14,366 nucleotides of DNA from Deinococcus sp. (GTDB lineage Bacteria > Deinococcota > Deinococci > Deinococcales > Deinococcaceae): the NCBI RefSeq assembly GCF_018260405.1, contig NZ_JAGLBG010000067.1, forward strand, positions 1-14,366, read 5' to 3'. The notes under the pieces were generated by a model that saw nothing but the letters and a program-made list of their open reading frames with translations, ran no database searches and had not been told where the DNA came from. The position numbers and the translations under genes are program-made. Positions 12,682 through 14,366 of this stretch are shown one piece after another; the stretch's first letter is position 1, and every line of letters starts with the position of its first letter.

Positions 12682-14240
12682 TGTTCCCCCCGGCGCAACA
12701 CCAATAAGGTCAGCAGCGTGCCACTCACCATCAGCGTAAGCGCGTAGGGCGCAGCGTGGGCGTACTGGGCTTCTTCGGTGTACATCCAGATATTGCGGGC
12801 CAGCGTGTCAAATCCTGTAGGGGCCAGCAGCAGTGTCAGGGGCAACTCTTTGAGCACGCTCAGAAACACAAAGCTGCCACTGGCGAGCAGACTGGTACGC
12901 AGCAGCGGCAACGTCACCCGCCGCAGACTGCCTACACTTGATTGGCCCAGCACCCTGGCGGCTTCTTCCAGACGCGGTGTCGCCACCAGCAGACCGGAGC
13001 GCAGCGGCCCGATGGCCTCGGCCACAAAGTGAAGGGCGTAGGCAACAATCAGCAGGGCAAACGTCTGATACAGCGCTGGAACTACGCCGAGCGTAAAAAA
13101 GATGAGCGCCAGCGCGAACGCCAGCGGCGGTGTGGCGTAGCCAAGGTAAGCCACCCGCTCCACCAGTTGCGCCCAGCGACCTCCGCGCACGGCGTTGCCG
13201 TAACGGCTCCCGATATACGCCAGCGGAAAGGCCAGCGCTGTCGTCACCACCGCACTCAGGGCAGCCGCCTGAAGGGAAACAGTGGTATTTTCCCGCAGGG
13301 TGGCCCACCGATACGGGTCGCTGTCCAGTCGCAGCCAGTGCAGCACGCTCAGCAGGGGCACACCCACAGCAGCGCTGCCCAGCACCGCCAGCCCCCCCCA
13401 GACTGCCCATGTCCAGCCCCGCAACCTGACTTTCACGGGCCGCCGCGCCGTTGCGGGCGACACCCGACTCAGCGACAGGCCGCGCATCCAGCGGGCTTCG
13501 GCCCACAACACCCCCACTGTCAGTAGCAGCAAAAACAGCGCCAGCCACGCCGAATACACCCTGTCATAGGCGGCGGTGTATTGCTGATAAATGGCGGCAC
13601 TGAAAGTCGGGTAACGCATCAGCGAGGCCACGCTGAAATCACCCAGCACATGTAGCGCAATCAGCAGTGCCCCAGAGAGCCAGGCGGGGCGCAGATAAGG
13701 CAACGTAACCTGCCTGAACACTTGCCAGGGCGTGCGCCCGAGCACTCTGGCGGCTTCCTCAAGCGCGGGGTCAAGCTGCCGCAACGCCGCGTGAAAGTTC
13801 AGGAACAGGTACGGAAAGGTGAACAGTGTCAGGATAAAAAGTGCCCCCAAGAATCCGCCCAGGCTCGGTAAGCGCAGATGCAGTAGTACATCTAATGTGC
13901 CCCCCGTACCCGTCGCCGCCAGCCAGACATATGCCCCCACATACCCCGGCAGAGCCAGCGGCAGCACGCCAAGCACCATCGCCAGAGTGCGCGACCTGAA
14001 GTCACTGCGGGCGGTCACAAAAGCCAGCGGCAAGGCCACCAGCGTGGTGGTCAGCAAGGTCGCCAGTGTCAGACCCAGGGTGTTTCGCAGCAGTTCAAGG
14101 TTACGGGCGCGAAAAACGATTTCCTGCAATTCGCCCGGGTTGGCCCCAAAGGCACGCAGGAGCAGGTAGGCCAGCGGAACCAGTACGCCTAGCACCACCA
14201 AGAGTGCGGGCAAAAGGAGAGAAACGGGTAAACGACGCAT
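12678..14240 (-). CDS. Fe3+-type ABC transporter permease, fused two-domain (FbpB-like)
   Basis: Inner-membrane permease of 520 aa made of two fused BPD_transp_1 domains with about 12 membrane helices, the usual size of FbpB/SfuB-type iron(III) permeases. Each half carries an EAA loop that docks on the ATPase: EEAARVLGRTPWQVFRQVTLP (around 162-182) and EEAARVLGQSSVGSLRRVTLP (around 426-446), followed by helices ending in DFSVASLMR and KELPLTLLLAP respectively. The linker around residues 245-275 is basic. Start ATG 14240 has AAAGG 8 nt upstream; a TTG just before it is less likely. The stop overlaps the ATPase start as ATGA. An intrinsic terminator lies only ~20 nt upstream of the start, so expression may depend on read-through from an upstream gene, probably the periplasmic binding protein. 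Confidence 0.92.
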   Translation of the reverse strand: MRRLPVSLLLPALLVVLGVLVPLAYLLLRAFGANPGELQEIVFRARNLELLRNTLGLTLATLLTTTLVALPLAFVTARSDFRSRTLAMVLGVLPLALPGYVGAYVWLAATGTGGTLDVLLHLRLPSLGGFLGALFILTLFTFPYLFLNFHAALRQLDPALEEAARVLGRTPWQVFRQVTLPYLRPAWLSGALLIALHVLGDFSVASLMRYPTFSAAIYQQYTAAYDRVYSAWLALFLLLLTVGVLWAEARWMRGLSLSRVSPATARRPVKVRLRGWTWAVWGGLAVLGSAAVGVPLLSVLHWLRLDSDPYRWATLRENTTVSLQAAALSAVVTTALAFPLAYIGSRYGNAVRGGRWAQLVERVAYLGYATPPLAFALALIFFTLGVVPALYQTFALLIVAYALHFVAEAIGPLRSGLLVATPRLEEAARVLGQSSVGSLRRVTLPLLRTSLLASGSFVFLSVLKELPLTLLLAPTGFDTLARNIWMYTEEAQYAHAAPYALTLMVSGTLLTLLVLRRGEQ

Positions 14241-14261
14241 CAAAAGTACCTTTCAACAAGC

Positions 14262-14284
14262 AAAAAACCCCGCTCTTGGCGGGG
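14262..14284 (-). terminator. Intrinsic terminator just upstream of the permease gene
   Basis: On the minus strand CCCCGC-caaga-GCGGGG forms a 6-bp GC stem with a 5-nt loop, followed by six T residues. It points in the direction of the permease gene and ends 21 nt before its ATG. It presumably ends or attenuates a transcript from an upstream gene beyond the right edge. Confidence 0.82.
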
Positions 14285-14366
14285 CCATATTCAGAGGCTG
14301 TCTGAGGCCCTAACCATGGGAAATGTTTTAGGCTTTAACGGTGGAACGCGCAGCTTACCCTAGCGA

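Noticed and set aside
12808..13548. Alternative minus-strand frame inside the permease gene
   Set aside because: Same-strand shadow frame rich in Gly/Ala/Arg; the permease frame has full membrane helices and both EAA loops.

Overview
The window looks like chromosomal DNA of a Deinococcus species. The evidence is a GC-rich sequence, a reductase-less bacterial nitric oxide synthase, several starts with a TANNNT -10 hexamer 6-7 nt upstream (the leaderless arrangement common in Deinococcus), and a mix of conserved housekeeping genes with small lineage-type hypotheticals. No phage, plasmid, IS, CRISPR, tRNA or rRNA gene is recognisable.

Layout. 1-640 (+) is the 3' part of a baeRF-family (bacterial eRF1-like) protein. 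661-780 (-) holds only the first ~40 codons of a potassium-channel-like gene, cut off just after the baeRF stop. 812-1870 (+) is the nitric oxide synthase oxygenase. 1958-2851 (+) is N-carbamoylputrescine amidase, with its own leaderless-type promoter. 2863-3482 (-) is an HD-domain hydrolase gene broken by two frameshifts, just downstream of ftsY (3494-4447, -). Further minus-strand genes are a TM2-domain membrane protein with a Gln/Ala repeat (4549-5238), a RIO1-type kinase (5336-6202), a 45-codon small gene with a near-perfect Shine-Dalgarno (6239-6376), and a THI5/NMT1-type periplasmic substrate-binding protein without adjacent permease or ATPase (6495-7457).

From 7624 (+) come a two-helix membrane protein and an acidic, coiled-coil, RG-repeat protein (7956-8525) with a strong terminator. 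A leaderless APH(3')-like phosphotransferase follows on the minus strand (8790-9566); its -10 box lies in a perfect 14-bp tandem duplication. Then come three plus-strand genes: a DUF2229-like protein lacking the family's cysteines, a GTGA-coupled small membrane protein, and a hypothetical with a possible zinc site. The right end (11638-14240, -) is an Fe3+-type ABC importer: ATPase and fused double permease overlapping by ATGA, preceded by a terminator that probably separates them from an off-window substrate-binding gene.

How the genes relate. NOS uses arginine, and AguB finishes the arginine-agmatine-putrescine route, so the two neighbours share a precursor, but separate transcription is likely. 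FtsY is the SRP receptor. The ABC genes form one uptake unit. The rest appear to be independent transcription units. The least explained items are the 45-aa gene, the DUF2229-like/membrane protein pair, the promoter duplication, and a 14-nt element (TAATACGGANTCCG) that forms the stop codon of two unrelated genes.
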